From NCBI RefSeq assembly GCF_002007605.1, contig NZ_CP019799.1:124001-188000 (forward strand): a DNA stretch of 64,000 bases. Reading direction: 5' to 3'. This document shows, one piece after another, positions 7,579 through 16,076 of this stretch. The notes under the pieces were generated by a model. The model was not told the origin of the DNA. It did not search any database and was given only the letters and a program-made list of their open reading frames with translations. Positions within the stretch are counted from its first letter, which is position 1. Every line of letters begins with the position of its first letter. The position numbers were made by a program, and so were the translations under genes. The stretch is from Cellvibrio sp. PSBB023. GTDB taxonomy: Bacteria; Pseudomonadota; Gammaproteobacteria; Pseudomonadales; Cellvibrionaceae.

Positions 7579-9006
7579 ATGACAATAATCAAGATGCTAA
7601 TGCTGTCTGTGACAGCTTTTGTGGTAACTGCTTGCGGTGGTGGCGGCGGTAGCGGAGGCGGCAATAATGCTGGCAATGTCTCTCTATCTTCTATCTCTTC
7701 GTCAAGTTCAAGCTCTTCTTCCAGCTCAAGCTCAATTCCAGTGGTAACTCCAAGTTCGAGTTCGACTCCAGACTCAAGCTCTTCCTCCAGCTCAAGCTCA
7801 ATTCCAGTAGTAACTCCAAGCTCGAGTTCAACTCCAAGCTCAAGTTCTTCTTCCAGCAGTTCCTCTTCCGTTGTGATTGCTTGTAGTGAAGAGCCTGGCG
7901 ATATATTTATTGATGAAATTTGTTCGCCGTGGAATGACATGTCTGCTTACGAACAAAACTACACCGACTCCACCGACAATTACGAAAATTATATTGGCGA
8001 GGAAGGCAAGGCGGTACGTTTTGGCATAGTGCAATCAAACGATCCGGGGCGCGATAAGGTGTTGGATATTAAATATCTGGATGCGCCTGAGTATTACGGT
8101 GCAGCGCAAATACTGGCGCCTGCATCGCAGGGTAATGGCTTTGATATGAGCGAATACGCCCATGGCAAGGTTGTATTTGATATGAAAGTGATTAGCCATG
8201 GCACCAAAGGCTCGGCATTGGAATTTACCATTGAATGCACTTGGCCCTGTGCCAGCACACCAAAGTTTATTAAAGCCGATGTGTTGAACGAGTGGGAAAC
8301 CTATGAATTTTCTGTTGCCGAAATGATTGAGCGAGGGCTTGATATTCAGCATCTTTCATTGGGGTTTATGGTTCTGCCAACCTGGGCAAAACAAGATGGC
8401 GTACATTTCCAGCTCGACAATATTCGCTGGGTAAAAGGTGAGTCTCCCGCTACCCAGGAAACTGTTTGCTATGCCAACTTCTTTGATGATGAGTGGGTGC
8501 AGAATTCGCAGGGTGTTGGTGTATCCATTGCCGGTGATGGTGGTATGGTCGTTCCAAATGATCAGCATCAGTATTTGACTACAAGTGTGAAGCCATGGGT
8601 AACCGCCAACCCCGATTGGAGTGTTATGAATGGCACCTGGTTTTACTGGATGTCGAGTGTGATGAATTATAATACGATGGAGTTGCTGGACCCAGATGCC
8701 CTGTCAAATTGTTCCGGCTCTGGTACTTTGTCATTGGAGATATACACTCCCGCGGCCTTGGTCGAAGATGGCAATATGACATTCACCTTGTACTTCCTCG
8801 ATAAAGATAATTTTGTTCGCAGCCTGAATAGTGATGTTTTCTCTGTGTCTGATATGAAGTCGGATGATTGGAACAAGGTATCTGTGCCGCTCACCACTGC
8901 ATACGCTAATTTGAAATATGTAGGAATACGGATTGATGCCACGCAGGTTTCACCGTCCCTGATATCACCTCCGTTTTATATCGATAATATTGTTATCAGA
9001 AAATAA
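7579..9006 (+). CDS. Secreted lipoprotein with poly-serine linker and two jelly-roll, carbohydrate-binding-like modules
   Basis: I use the ATG at 7579, five bases after AGGTGG; a GTG at 7570 is in frame but has no ribosome-binding site. The 475-residue product has a lipoprotein signal (MTIIKMLMLSVTAFVVTAC) with lipobox Cys19, a Gly-rich stretch, then a Ser-rich linker to about residue 105. Two beta-rich modules follow (about 110-285 and 290-475), ending LDNIRWV and IDNIVIRK, a signature common in galactose-binding-like modules such as the ExoP type. No catalytic domain is recognisable. It may hold glycans at the cell surface for the neighbouring GPH/GH43 pair. Poly-Ser linkers are a hallmark of Cellvibrio carbohydrate-active proteins. 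Exact function is unknown. Confidence 0.75.
   Translation: MTIIKMLMLSVTAFVVTACGGGGGSGGGNNAGNVSLSSISSSSSSSSSSSSSIPVVTPSSSSTPDSSSSSSSSSIPVVTPSSSSTPSSSSSSSSSSSVVIACSEEPGDIFIDEICSPWNDMSAYEQNYTDSTDNYENYIGEEGKAVRFGIVQSNDPGRDKVLDIKYLDAPEYYGAAQILAPASQGNGFDMSEYAHGKVVFDMKVISHGTKGSALEFTIECTWPCASTPKFIKADVLNEWETYEFSVAEMIERGLDIQHLSLGFMVLPTWAKQDGVHFQLDNIRWVKGESPATQETVCYANFFDDEWVQNSQGVGVSIAGDGGMVVPNDQHQYLTTSVKPWVTANPDWSVMNGTWFYWMSSVMNYNTMELLDPDALSNCSGSGTLSLEIYTPAALVEDGNMTFTLYFLDKDNFVRSLNSDVFSVSDMKSDDWNKVSVPLTTAYANLKYVGIRIDATQVSPSLISPPFYIDNIVIRK
7690..7870 (+). repeat. In-frame Ser-linker minisatellite
   Basis: AGC/TCA/TCT-type serine codons are interrupted by two copies of IPVVTPSSSSTP. The copies begin at 7735 and 7801, a 66-bp unit, and differ by a few silent changes. 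The region encodes the flexible linker of the lipoprotein and could vary in length by slippage or recombination. Confidence 0.85.
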
Positions 9007-9026
9007 AACAGCGAGTCTGAAACACA

Positions 9027-9058
9027 AAAGCCCTGGTAGTTGCCGGGGCTTTTTTATT
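9027..9058. terminator. Terminator between convergent lipoprotein gene and urtE
   Basis: AAAGCCCTGG and CCGGGGCTTT form a ten-pair stem with one G-T pair and a six-base loop, followed on the plus strand by TTTTTATT. The A-run on the left could serve the minus strand as well. Confidence 0.75.
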
Positions 9059-9091
9059 GGGTGTGACTAGACTTTTATGGCGTTTGGGGAT

Positions 9092-9787
9092 TTACACACT
9101 CAAATACCGCTGCACCAAATCGTCATTCAAATTGGCGATAGGTCCAGTGGCGACCACACTGCCTTTTTCCATGATAAAAAAATCATCGGCCACACGGCGG
9201 GCAAAGGGGAGTTTCTGCTCGACCAGTAATACGGTTAAATCTAATTCGCGATTTAACTTGCGAATTACCTCGCCTATATCGCGCACTACGTTAGGTTGTA
9301 TGCCTTCGGTGGGTTCGTCCAGGATTAATAACTTGGGGTCTAACACCAGTGCACGGCCAATAGCTAATTGTTGTTGCTGGCCGCCAGATAAATCGCCGCC
9401 GCGGCGGTGCTTCATTTCTTTTAATACCGGAAACAATTCGTAAATCAATCCGGGGATAAAGCGGGATTTATCCTTGCGTGCCCCGAGTGATATTTTCAAG
9501 TTCTCTTCCACCGTCAGCAGTGGAAATATTTCACGGCCTTGAGGTACAAAACCTATACCACCGCGCGCACGGTTTTCCGTCGAGAGTTTGTTGATATCAT
9601 AACCGTTAAGGGTAATGACGCCATCGCGCACGGGCAATAAACCGGTGATGCATTTAAGCAGGGTGGTTTTACCAACGCCGTTGCGACCAATCAAACAGCC
9701 ACAGGTGCCCTGTTTCAGGTTGAGTGATAAATCCCACAGGATATGACTTTGGCCGTAATACTGATTGATGTTTTTTATTTCAAGCAT
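9092..9787 (-). CDS. urtE: Urea ABC transporter ATP-binding protein UrtE
   Basis: A 231-residue LivF-type ATPase. Walker A is GRNGVGKTT, the ABC signature is LSGGQQQQLAIGRAL and Walker B is LLILDEPTEG. It energises import of urea through the UrtBC permease together with UrtD. It is last in the minus-strand order urtA-B-C-D-E, 17 bp after urtD. The assignment to urea rather than branched-chain amino acids rests on UrtA/UrtB features and on the linked urea amidolyase genes. Confidence 0.93.
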   Translation of the reverse strand: MLEIKNINQYYGQSHILWDLSLNLKQGTCGCLIGRNGVGKTTLLKCITGLLPVRDGVITLNGYDINKLSTENRARGGIGFVPQGREIFPLLTVEENLKISLGARKDKSRFIPGLIYELFPVLKEMKHRRGGDLSGGQQQQLAIGRALVLDPKLLILDEPTEGIQPNVVRDIGEVIRKLNRELDLTVLLVEQKLPFARRVADDFFIMEKGSVVATGPIANLNDDLVQRYLSV

Positions 9788-9804
9788 GATTTTTTATCCC
9801 GATG

Positions 9805-10617
9805 TTATTCGCCAAGGTAGACTTCAATCACTTTAGGATCATTTTGTACCTGATCCATAGTGCCTTCCGTGAGCACCGAGCCTTGGTGTAGTACCGTGAC
9901 TTTGCGCGCGATAGAGCGCACAAATTTCATGTCGTGTTCCACCACAATCACCGAGTGTTTACCTGCAAGCGATAATAAAAGTTCAGCGGTTTTTTCCGTT
10001 TCTTCACCGGTCATACCCGCGACAGGTTCATCTACCAATAAGACTCGCGGGCTTTGCATCAGCAACATGCCAATTTCCAGCCACTGCTTTTGTCCGTGGG
10101 ATAAAGCGCCTGCATTTTTGTAACGATGTTCGGCCAAACCAATTTGCAGTAGCACTTCATCGATACGGTATTTTTGTGCTGAATTCAATTGTTGGGTGAG
10201 TGTCCACCACACGCGCTTATCTGCTGCTGTTGCTAGCTCCAGGTTTTCATACACGCTGAGCGCTTCAAAAATAGTGGGCTTTTGGAATTTACGGCCAATA
10301 CCGCCGCGTGCAATTTGATGCTCGGATAATTCCAGTAAATTAATTTGCTGCCCAAAATATACACTGCCTGCATCAGGTTTGGTTTTGCCTGTGATCACAT
10401 CCATCATGGTGGTTTTGCCAGCACCATTGGGGCCGATAATACAGCGCAATTCACCTTCATCGATATAGAGGTTTAAATTATTCAGTGCGCGAAAACCATC
10501 AAAGCTAACGGTTACACCTTCTACGTACAAAATGGTACCGTGAGTGGTATCCAGTGGGGCACCAAAGTTAGGGTCATTCTGGCCGAGGCTGCGACGAGCT
10601 TGTGAAAAAATATTCAT
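9805..10617 (-). CDS. urtD: Urea ABC transporter ATP-binding protein UrtD
   Basis: A 270-residue LivG-type ATPase with Walker A GPNGAGKTT, signature LSHGQKQWLEIGMLL (the LSHGQ form is characteristic of UrtD) and Walker B VLLVDEPVAGM. Its ATG shares one base with the urtC stop at 10617, indicating translational coupling. It pairs with UrtE as the nucleotide-binding heterodimer at the inner membrane. Confidence 0.94.
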   Translation of the reverse strand: MNIFSQARRSLGQNDPNFGAPLDTTHGTILYVEGVTVSFDGFRALNNLNLYIDEGELRCIIGPNGAGKTTMMDVITGKTKPDAGSVYFGQQINLLELSEHQIARGGIGRKFQKPTIFEALSVYENLELATAADKRVWWTLTQQLNSAQKYRIDEVLLQIGLAEHRYKNAGALSHGQKQWLEIGMLLMQSPRVLLVDEPVAGMTGEETEKTAELLLSLAGKHSVIVVEHDMKFVRSIARKVTVLHQGSVLTEGTMDQVQNDPKVIEVYLGE

Positions 10618-11768
10618 TACACTGTCTCCTTGGTCGCTGCTGTCGGTTCAGTTTTTTCGGTATCGCTGGTTTCACTTGTGGCAGGCGCTTTTCTGAAACG
10701 GCTGAATAAACCTACCAAGCCTTTCGGTAATACCAAGGTTACAATCACGAACAGTGCGCCCAGTGCAAATAACCAGGTTTCCGGTGAGTAAGAGGTGAAA
10801 ACCGTTTTTCCATAGTTAACGGTAAATGCACCGACAATTGCACCAAATAAAGTACCGCGCCCACCGGTTGCTACCCAGACCACCAACTCAATTGAATTAA
10901 GCGGTGAGAATTCACCGGGGTTAATAATGCCTACTTGCGGTACATAAAGTGCACCGGCAATACCGGCGAGCATGGCCGAAAATACAAACAACCACAGCTT
11001 GTAGGATTCCACTTTATATCCACAAAAACGGGTGCGACTTTCCGCATCGCGGATAGAGACAATAATTTTCCCCATACGCGATGTCACAATATAGCGGCAG
11101 GCTATGTAGGCAAAAATCAACATAAAACCGGAGGCTAAAAATAGCGAAATGCGGGTGCCGTTAGCTGCAATGGGAAAGCCGAGAATATCTTTAAAATCCG
11201 TCAACCCGTTATTGCCGCCAAAGCCCATTTCATTGCGGAAAAATGCAAGCATCAAGGCATAGGTTAGCGCTTGGGTGATAATGGAAAAATACACACCGGT
11301 CACGCGCGAACGAAAAGCCAACCAGCCAAAGATAAAGGCGAGTAAACCGGGAATGGCAATAACCATCAACATGGCAAACCAAAACATATCAAACCCCTGC
11401 CAGTACCACGGTAATTCTTGCCAGTTTAAGAACACCATAAAATCTGGCAGTAATGGGTCGCCGTATTGTCCGCGTGGGCCGATTTGTCGCATCAAATACA
11501 TGCCCATGGCATAACCGCCGAGCGCAAAAAAAGCGCCGTGACCGAGCGACAAAATACCGCAGTAGCCCCAGATTAAATCTACCGCCAGTGCGAGCAGGGC
11601 ATAACATAAAAATTTACCGAGCAAGGTGACGGTAAAGGTGGATACGTGCAGTGCCGATGTCTCAGGCACCAGGATATTGCAAATGGGCACTAGCACCATC
11701 GCTAATAAGACCAGCCCCAGCACAATCATGCCGCCGCGATCACTGAGTAATAAACGTTGGGTTAACAT
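10617..11768 (-). CDS. urtC: Urea ABC transporter permease UrtC
   Basis: A 383-residue LivM-type permease with about ten hydrophobic segments and the family motif WGYCGILSLGHGAFFALGGYA near residues 65-85. The C-terminal tail (PATSETSDTEKTEPTAATKE) is hydrophilic and low in complexity. It forms the inner-membrane channel with UrtB. The 143-bp gap before it contains two palindromic repeats, unusual inside a transporter operon. Confidence 0.94.
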   Translation of the reverse strand: MLTQRLLLSDRGGMIVLGLVLLAMVLVPICNILVPETSALHVSTFTVTLLGKFLCYALLALAVDLIWGYCGILSLGHGAFFALGGYAMGMYLMRQIGPRGQYGDPLLPDFMVFLNWQELPWYWQGFDMFWFAMLMVIAIPGLLAFIFGWLAFRSRVTGVYFSIITQALTYALMLAFFRNEMGFGGNNGLTDFKDILGFPIAANGTRISLFLASGFMLIFAYIACRYIVTSRMGKIIVSIRDAESRTRFCGYKVESYKLWLFVFSAMLAGIAGALYVPQVGIINPGEFSPLNSIELVVWVATGGRGTLFGAIVGAFTVNYGKTVFTSYSPETWLFALGALFVIVTLVLPKGLVGLFSRFRKAPATSETSDTEKTEPTAATKETV

Positions 11769-11827
11769 TTGATTCTCTCTTTTAAAATTTCTACGTCATT
11801 CGCCAATGTGCCGTTTGCAATTGCGAA

Positions 11828-11858
11828 TGTTGGGGTTCGTTCCTCACCGCCAACCTAC
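11828..11858. repeat. REP-like palindromic element, single copy
   Basis: TGTTGGGGTTCG...CCAACCTAC is an imperfect hairpin, one of five related copies in the urea operon (others at 15969, 16030, 19736 and 19828). It lies between urtC and urtB. Confidence 0.75.
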
Positions 11859-11873
11859 AAGGTGACGTTTGCT

Positions 11874-11896
11874 CCTCCCCTTTGCAAAAGGGGAGG
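11874..11896. repeat. Second palindrome type in the urtB-urtC gap
   Basis: CCTCCCCTTT and AAAGGGGAGG flank a short centre, forming a strong hairpin that is followed by GCGGGGAGGGG. It lies 16 bp from the REP-like element. It lacks a T-run in the direction of urt transcription, so it looks like an extragenic palindrome rather than a terminator. Confidence 0.6.
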
Positions 11897-11911
11897 CGGG
11901 GAGGGGATTGA

Positions 11912-13600
11912 TTAATCTGCCGCCGCACGACCTTTCTGCGGGAAAATTCCCTTGGGGCGTTTTTGAATAAATAGAATCAGCAATACCAATACCAATACTT
12001 TGGCGAGCACCGCACCAGCATAGGGTTCTAAAAATTTACTGATAATGCCTAAGCCCATGGCGCCAACCAGTGTGCCCCATAAGTTGCCTACACCACCAAA
12101 TACCACCACCATAAACGAGTCGATAATATAGGCTTGGCCGAGGTTGGGGCCGACGTTAGTCAGTTGTGAGAGCGCAACACCGGCGATACCGGCAATGCCA
12201 GAGCCGAGGCCAAATGTCATGGCATCAACCCAGCTTGCGCGTACACCCACGGCGCGAGCCATGGCACGGTTTTGCGAAACGGCGCGGACTTTTAATCCGA
12301 GTGAGGTTTTTTTAAGGATGGCGAGCAATGCAAAAAATACAATCAAACCAAAGATAAAAATATACAAACGATTGTAGGTAATGGAGAACACCGGATTAAT
12401 AACCAGCGAACCGCTCATCCACTCAGGTAATTCCACGGCGCGATTCAGCGGAGAAAAAATACTGCGCGCTGCCTGTTGCAAAATTAAACTGATACCAAAG
12501 GTAGCGAGGAGTGTTTCCAGCGGGCGGCCGTACAAAAAGCGAATTACTCCGCGTTCTATGGCTATGCCTACCAAGCCAGCGACAATAAACGCAGCGGGAA
12601 TAGCAATCATTAAACTGTAGGCAATTTGATTGGGGAAAAGCTGTTGCACCACCCAGGTTACATAAGCGCCGATCATCATTAATTCACCGTGCGCCATATT
12701 GATTACGCCCATCACACCGAAGGTAATGGCCAAGCCAATAGCCGACAGCAGCAATACCGAGCCCAAGCTCAGGCCAAAAAATACATTTTCGGCAAAACGA
12801 AAGGCGGCGATACGATCCTCAATGGATGCCAGCGCGAGCTGTGCCTGTTGCTTTACTTTTGCATCGCTGTCGTTGTTGGCAATATCCACCAGGGCGGTAC
12901 GCACTTCCTGCTGCAAGCTACCGCGCAAAATTTGAATGGCATCCAGGCGAATTTGTTGTTCGCTGCTTTGTAAATTCATTAGCGCCACTGCTGCGGCAAT
13001 CGCCGTGCGCACATCGTCATCGGGTTCGGTTTTTTGGCGCTCTTGCAGCAGGTTAATGATATTGTCATCAACACCATCGGCAATCATGCGGTTTACCGCA
13101 TTCAAGCGCACGCTGGCTTGTTTATCATTTAAGTTCAATGCGGCGAGCAAGGTACGTAACTGGCTGCGCATGGTGTTATTAATCGGAATACGCTTAAGGT
13201 CACTGGTATCGCCGGTAATTGCTTCGCCGTTCAGGGCATTCACAAACTTGCCGGATTTAATCGCGATAGCAACCAGCGGATCAGTGGATTTAGTGGCGTA
13301 AAGTGTTCCTTGTTGCAATGCAGCGATCACACTGGCAACACGGCTATCGTTAAGCTGCGCTAATTTTTTTGCGGTTTGTGCGCGCTTGGGCAAGCTACCT
13401 TGGGTTAAGGCTTTGGTGAGCGTATCAAATTCACTTTCGGTTGTTGTGGTTGCAGCGGGCGACTCTACTGCGCTGGATGCTTCCGATGTAGTGAGGGCGG
13501 TATCGGTTTCTTGCGAAAAGACCATGGTTGAATGGCAGAGTGATAAAAGTACCAGCAGTTGCAGGTGCCATCTTCCAAGCGGCTTGAGTAGGTTTCGCAT
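11912..13600 (-). CDS. urtB: Urea ABC transporter permease UrtB
   Basis: I start at the ATG at 13600 (MRNLLKPLGRWHLQLLVLLS), which begins a signal peptide; the longer frame to 13711 runs through an intergenic hairpin and is unlikely to be translated. The 562-residue product has an exported alpha-helical, HEAT-like N-terminal region (about 40-265) with repeated patterns such as DSRVASVIAALQ and NDKQASVRLNAVNRM, then a LivH-type permease with about eight membrane segments and the motif GVMGVINMAHGELMMIGAY. The N-terminal extension distinguishes UrtB from ordinary LivH. It forms the urea channel with UrtC. Confidence 0.94.
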   Translation of the reverse strand: MRNLLKPLGRWHLQLLVLLSLCHSTMVFSQETDTALTTSEASSAVESPAATTTTESEFDTLTKALTQGSLPKRAQTAKKLAQLNDSRVASVIAALQQGTLYATKSTDPLVAIAIKSGKFVNALNGEAITGDTSDLKRIPINNTMRSQLRTLLAALNLNDKQASVRLNAVNRMIADGVDDNIINLLQERQKTEPDDDVRTAIAAAVALMNLQSSEQQIRLDAIQILRGSLQQEVRTALVDIANNDSDAKVKQQAQLALASIEDRIAAFRFAENVFFGLSLGSVLLLSAIGLAITFGVMGVINMAHGELMMIGAYVTWVVQQLFPNQIAYSLMIAIPAAFIVAGLVGIAIERGVIRFLYGRPLETLLATFGISLILQQAARSIFSPLNRAVELPEWMSGSLVINPVFSITYNRLYIFIFGLIVFFALLAILKKTSLGLKVRAVSQNRAMARAVGVRASWVDAMTFGLGSGIAGIAGVALSQLTNVGPNLGQAYIIDSFMVVVFGGVGNLWGTLVGAMGLGIISKFLEPYAGAVLAKVLVLVLLILFIQKRPKGIFPQKGRAAAD

Positions 13601-13665
13601 AGTCTTGTCTCTGTAAAAACACATATAAATAATGGGTAATTCTTTTTTAATTTTTTGGTTTTTAT

Positions 13666-13706
13666 ATGCAGGGTGAATAACACGGTTAATGCTATTCACC
13701 CTGCAT
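13666..13706 (-). promoter_or_regulatory. Intercistronic stem-loop between urtA and urtB
   Basis: ATGCAGGGTGAATA (13666-13679) and TATTCACCCTGCAT (13693-13706) form a perfect 14-bp stem with a 13-base loop. In the direction of transcription it is followed by A-rich, not T-rich, sequence. It is therefore better explained as an mRNA-stabilising or partial-attenuation hairpin that keeps the binding-protein message abundant than as a full terminator. Confidence 0.7.
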
Positions 13707-13734
13707 GTCACGCAATCACGCTAAGGTTAAGGTA

Positions 13735-15033
13735 TTAGTGAGCGGCTGCAGCGCCCAAACATTTTTTGGTTTTGGTGTTGTAGTTACCGCACTTCAGTTT
13801 GATCCAATCGGATTCCAGATCTTTTGAACCTTCAAGGTAATCAGACCATGCATCGCCTGGAACCAAGCCATCGGTTTGTGAAACAGTGAGGAATTGACCA
13901 TCTTCCTGAATTTCGCCAATCAATACTGGTTTGGTGATGTGATGGTTTGGCAACATTTTGCTGATGCCGCCAGTCAGGTTGGGTGCTTCAACGCCGATGA
14001 TGGCATCAACCACTTTGTCAGTGTCAGTGGTGCCGGCTTTCTCAACCGCTTTTACCCACATATTGAAACCAATGTAGTGTGCTTCCATTGGGTCGTTAGT
14101 TACACGCTTGTCATTTTTGATAAAGGCTTTCCATTGTTTGATAAACGCAGCGTTAGCAGGATTATCTTCACTCATGAAATAGTTCCATGCCGCCAAATGG
14201 CCTACCAATGGCTTGGTGTCGATACCGGAGAGTTCTTCTTCACCCACAGAGAAGGCAATAACCGGGATATCTTCAGCGGTGACTTTTTGGTTGCCGAGTT
14301 CACGGTAGAAAGGTACGTTGGCATCGCCGTTAATGGTGGAGACTACGGCTGTTTTTTTACCTGCTGAACCAAAACGTTTGATGTCAGACACAATGTTTTG
14401 CCAATCGGAATGACCGAATGGTGTGTAGTTGATCATGATGTCTTCTTTGGCAACACCTTTGGATAGCAAATAAGCTTCCAGAATTTTGTTGGTGGTGCGT
14501 GGATAAACATAGTCAGTGCCCGCCAATACCCAGCGTTTTACTTCCATGTCATTCATCAGGTAATCCACCGCAGGGATGGCTTGTTGGTTTGGTGCGGCGC
14601 CGGTGTAGAACACATTGCGTGAAGATTCTTCACCTTCGTATTGCACGGGATAAAACAGAATGCCGTTCAATTCTTCAATAACAGGCAATACAGACTTGCG
14701 TGATACTGAGGTCCAGCAACCGAAGATTGCGGCTACTTTATCTTTGGTCAACAATTCACGGGTTTTTTCTGCAAACAATGGCCAGTTGGATGCCGGGTCA
14801 ACTACAACTGCTTCCAGTTTTTTACCGAGCAGGCCACCTTTTTTATTTTGCTCTTCAATCAGCATCAACATGGTGTCTTTCAGAGTGGTTTCTGAAATGG
14901 CCATAGTGCCAGAGAGCGAGTGAAGTACACCAACCTTGATTGTTTCTGCCGCCGCCGCACTAAACGAGGCGATGGTTAAGCCGCAGGCGATACCGAGTGC
15001 CCCGACATGTTTTGCTATCTTCTTCAGCTTCAT
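13735..15033 (-). CDS. urtA: Urea ABC transporter periplasmic binding protein UrtA
   Basis: A 432-residue periplasmic binding protein with a Sec signal (MKLKKIAKHVGALGIACGLT, cleavage near AAAAE) and the UrtA opening IKVGVLHSLSGTMAISE. FGCWTSVSRKSVLPV and FYPVQYEGEESS are also typical of UrtA/AmiC-like urea or amide binders. It delivers urea to UrtBC. The start is preceded by CTAGGAGAAAG. It follows the GntR gene by 203 bp, which leaves room for its own promoter, and precedes a strong stem-loop and urtB. Confidence 0.95.
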   Translation of the reverse strand: MKLKKIAKHVGALGIACGLTIASFSAAAAETIKVGVLHSLSGTMAISETTLKDTMLMLIEEQNKKGGLLGKKLEAVVVDPASNWPLFAEKTRELLTKDKVAAIFGCWTSVSRKSVLPVIEELNGILFYPVQYEGEESSRNVFYTGAAPNQQAIPAVDYLMNDMEVKRWVLAGTDYVYPRTTNKILEAYLLSKGVAKEDIMINYTPFGHSDWQNIVSDIKRFGSAGKKTAVVSTINGDANVPFYRELGNQKVTAEDIPVIAFSVGEEELSGIDTKPLVGHLAAWNYFMSEDNPANAAFIKQWKAFIKNDKRVTNDPMEAHYIGFNMWVKAVEKAGTTDTDKVVDAIIGVEAPNLTGGISKMLPNHHITKPVLIGEIQEDGQFLTVSQTDGLVPGDAWSDYLEGSKDLESDWIKLKCGNYNTKTKKCLGAAAAH

Positions 15034-15081
15034 GGGTCTTTCTCCTAGATGGTTTTAATGACTCAGTGGTTTTTCAATCCA

Positions 15082-15105
15082 AGCATTCATACAATCGTGA
15101 ATGCT
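15082..15105. promoter_or_regulatory. Palindrome upstream of urtA
   Basis: AGCATTCA (15082-15089) and TGAATGCT (15098-15105) are perfect eight-base arms around an eight-base spacer, about 50-70 bp upstream of the urtA start. It may be an operator for the urt genes. It does not resemble the palindrome upstream of atzF, so a different regulator is possible. I saw no sigma-54 promoter in this gap. Confidence 0.45.
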
Positions 15106-15236
15106 ATTTTTTCCGGTAACGCCTTGTGTATAACGCTTATGGTGGGCGACAAGATTTTCTTCCCTGATCCGGCTTATGTGCTTCAGGCATAAATCGGTCG
15201 TCGCTCTTATAGGGAGCGGTGTTGCTAACTAAAAAA

Positions 15237-15959
15237 CTATTCGCTATCGGCCGGGTGTTGTTGCTGTGCTTCGTACAACATATGCAAGGTGATTTTCCTC
15301 ACTTCGGCCTTACTGGCTTCAATGTGTGTTTTTAAATAACTTTTTGCGTCTTCTGCACGACGTTCAATAATGGTGCGCAAAATCTTGGCGTGTTCATCGT
15401 AAGTGGCTTCAATACGATTACGCTGGGTGAAATCAATACGGCGAATAATGCGTAGCCGCTCGGTAATTTCATGGTGAATACGGGCCATTTCCATATTGCC
15501 GGTTGCTTCAATAAGTTGTTCGTGAAAACGCTCATCTAACCCGCACACGGTTGGGCCATCTTTTAAGCGATCCTCCGGCTTGACTAACCAAATGCGCTTT
15601 ACATCTTCCAAATCCGGTGCGGTTTCCATTTCACACAGTTTTTTGATGGCAGCCAATTCCAAAACAATGCGAACGTCATAGAGTTGTTCAAATTTTTTGA
15701 AATCAAAGGGGTTTACTTTCCAGCCACTGCGAAAGGAAACATCCACATAACCTTCACGTTGTAGTCGCGCCAATGCTTCGCGTACCGGAGTGCGACTGGC
15801 GGCAACACGTTCAGCAATTTCATTTTCACTAAAACGATCACCTGGAACCAAACGGAAAGAAAAAATATCGTCTTTGATAATCTGGTAAATCCGCTCCGTT
15901 AAATTGGTGCGGGGTTCATCCGCTTTCTTTTTGGTTTTGTCGGTTTTGATAAGTTTCAT
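15237..15959 (-). CDS. GntR-family (FCD domain) transcriptional regulator of urea genes
   Basis: A 240-residue regulator. The N-terminal winged helix (about 20-90) contains NEIAERVAASRTPVREALAR, the GntR recognition helix signature. The C-terminal half is a helical FCD ligand/metal-binding domain with conserved His residues (ERFHEQLIEATGN, HHEITERL). It lies between uca and urtA on the same strand, so it is probably the dedicated regulator of urea or allophanate utilisation. A candidate operator is the palindrome at 21692-21711 ahead of atzF. The effector is unknown. Confidence 0.88.
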   Translation of the reverse strand: MKLIKTDKTKKKADEPRTNLTERIYQIIKDDIFSFRLVPGDRFSENEIAERVAASRTPVREALARLQREGYVDVSFRSGWKVNPFDFKKFEQLYDVRIVLELAAIKKLCEMETAPDLEDVKRIWLVKPEDRLKDGPTVCGLDERFHEQLIEATGNMEMARIHHEITERLRIIRRIDFTQRNRIEATYDEHAKILRTIIERRAEDAKSYLKTHIEASKAEVRKITLHMLYEAQQQHPADSE

Positions 15960-15968
15960 GGGTTTCTC

Positions 15969-16062
15969 GTAGGTTGGTGGTGAGGAACGAACCCCAACAT
16001 AAGCAACGCGTAAATGTTGAATCCTGTCATGTTGGGGTTCGCTTCGCTCACCACCAACCTAC
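15969..16062. repeat. Inverted pair of REP-like elements (BIME-like) between uca and gntR
   Basis: Copy one (15969-16000) reads GTAGGTTGGTGGTGAG...CCCCAACAT; copy two (16030-16062) is its inverted partner. The 29-bp spacer lies at the centre of a 94-bp imperfect palindrome that fills almost all of the uca-gntR gap. Confidence 0.8.
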
Positions 16063-16076
16063 GTCCGTGTTTCAAA

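Noticed and set aside
7566..7940. Glu/Leu-rich open frame antisense to the Ser linker
   Set aside because: It is created by the serine-codon repeats read backwards; it has no ribosome-binding site or family features.
13601..13711. N-terminal extension of UrtB
   Set aside because: It runs through the intercistronic stem-loop, and the ATG at 13600 starts a proper signal peptide.
15969..16062. Possible CRISPR-like spaced repeat
   Set aside because: There are only two inverted copies with one spacer, and other copies elsewhere are also inverted pairs; this is a BIME-type arrangement.
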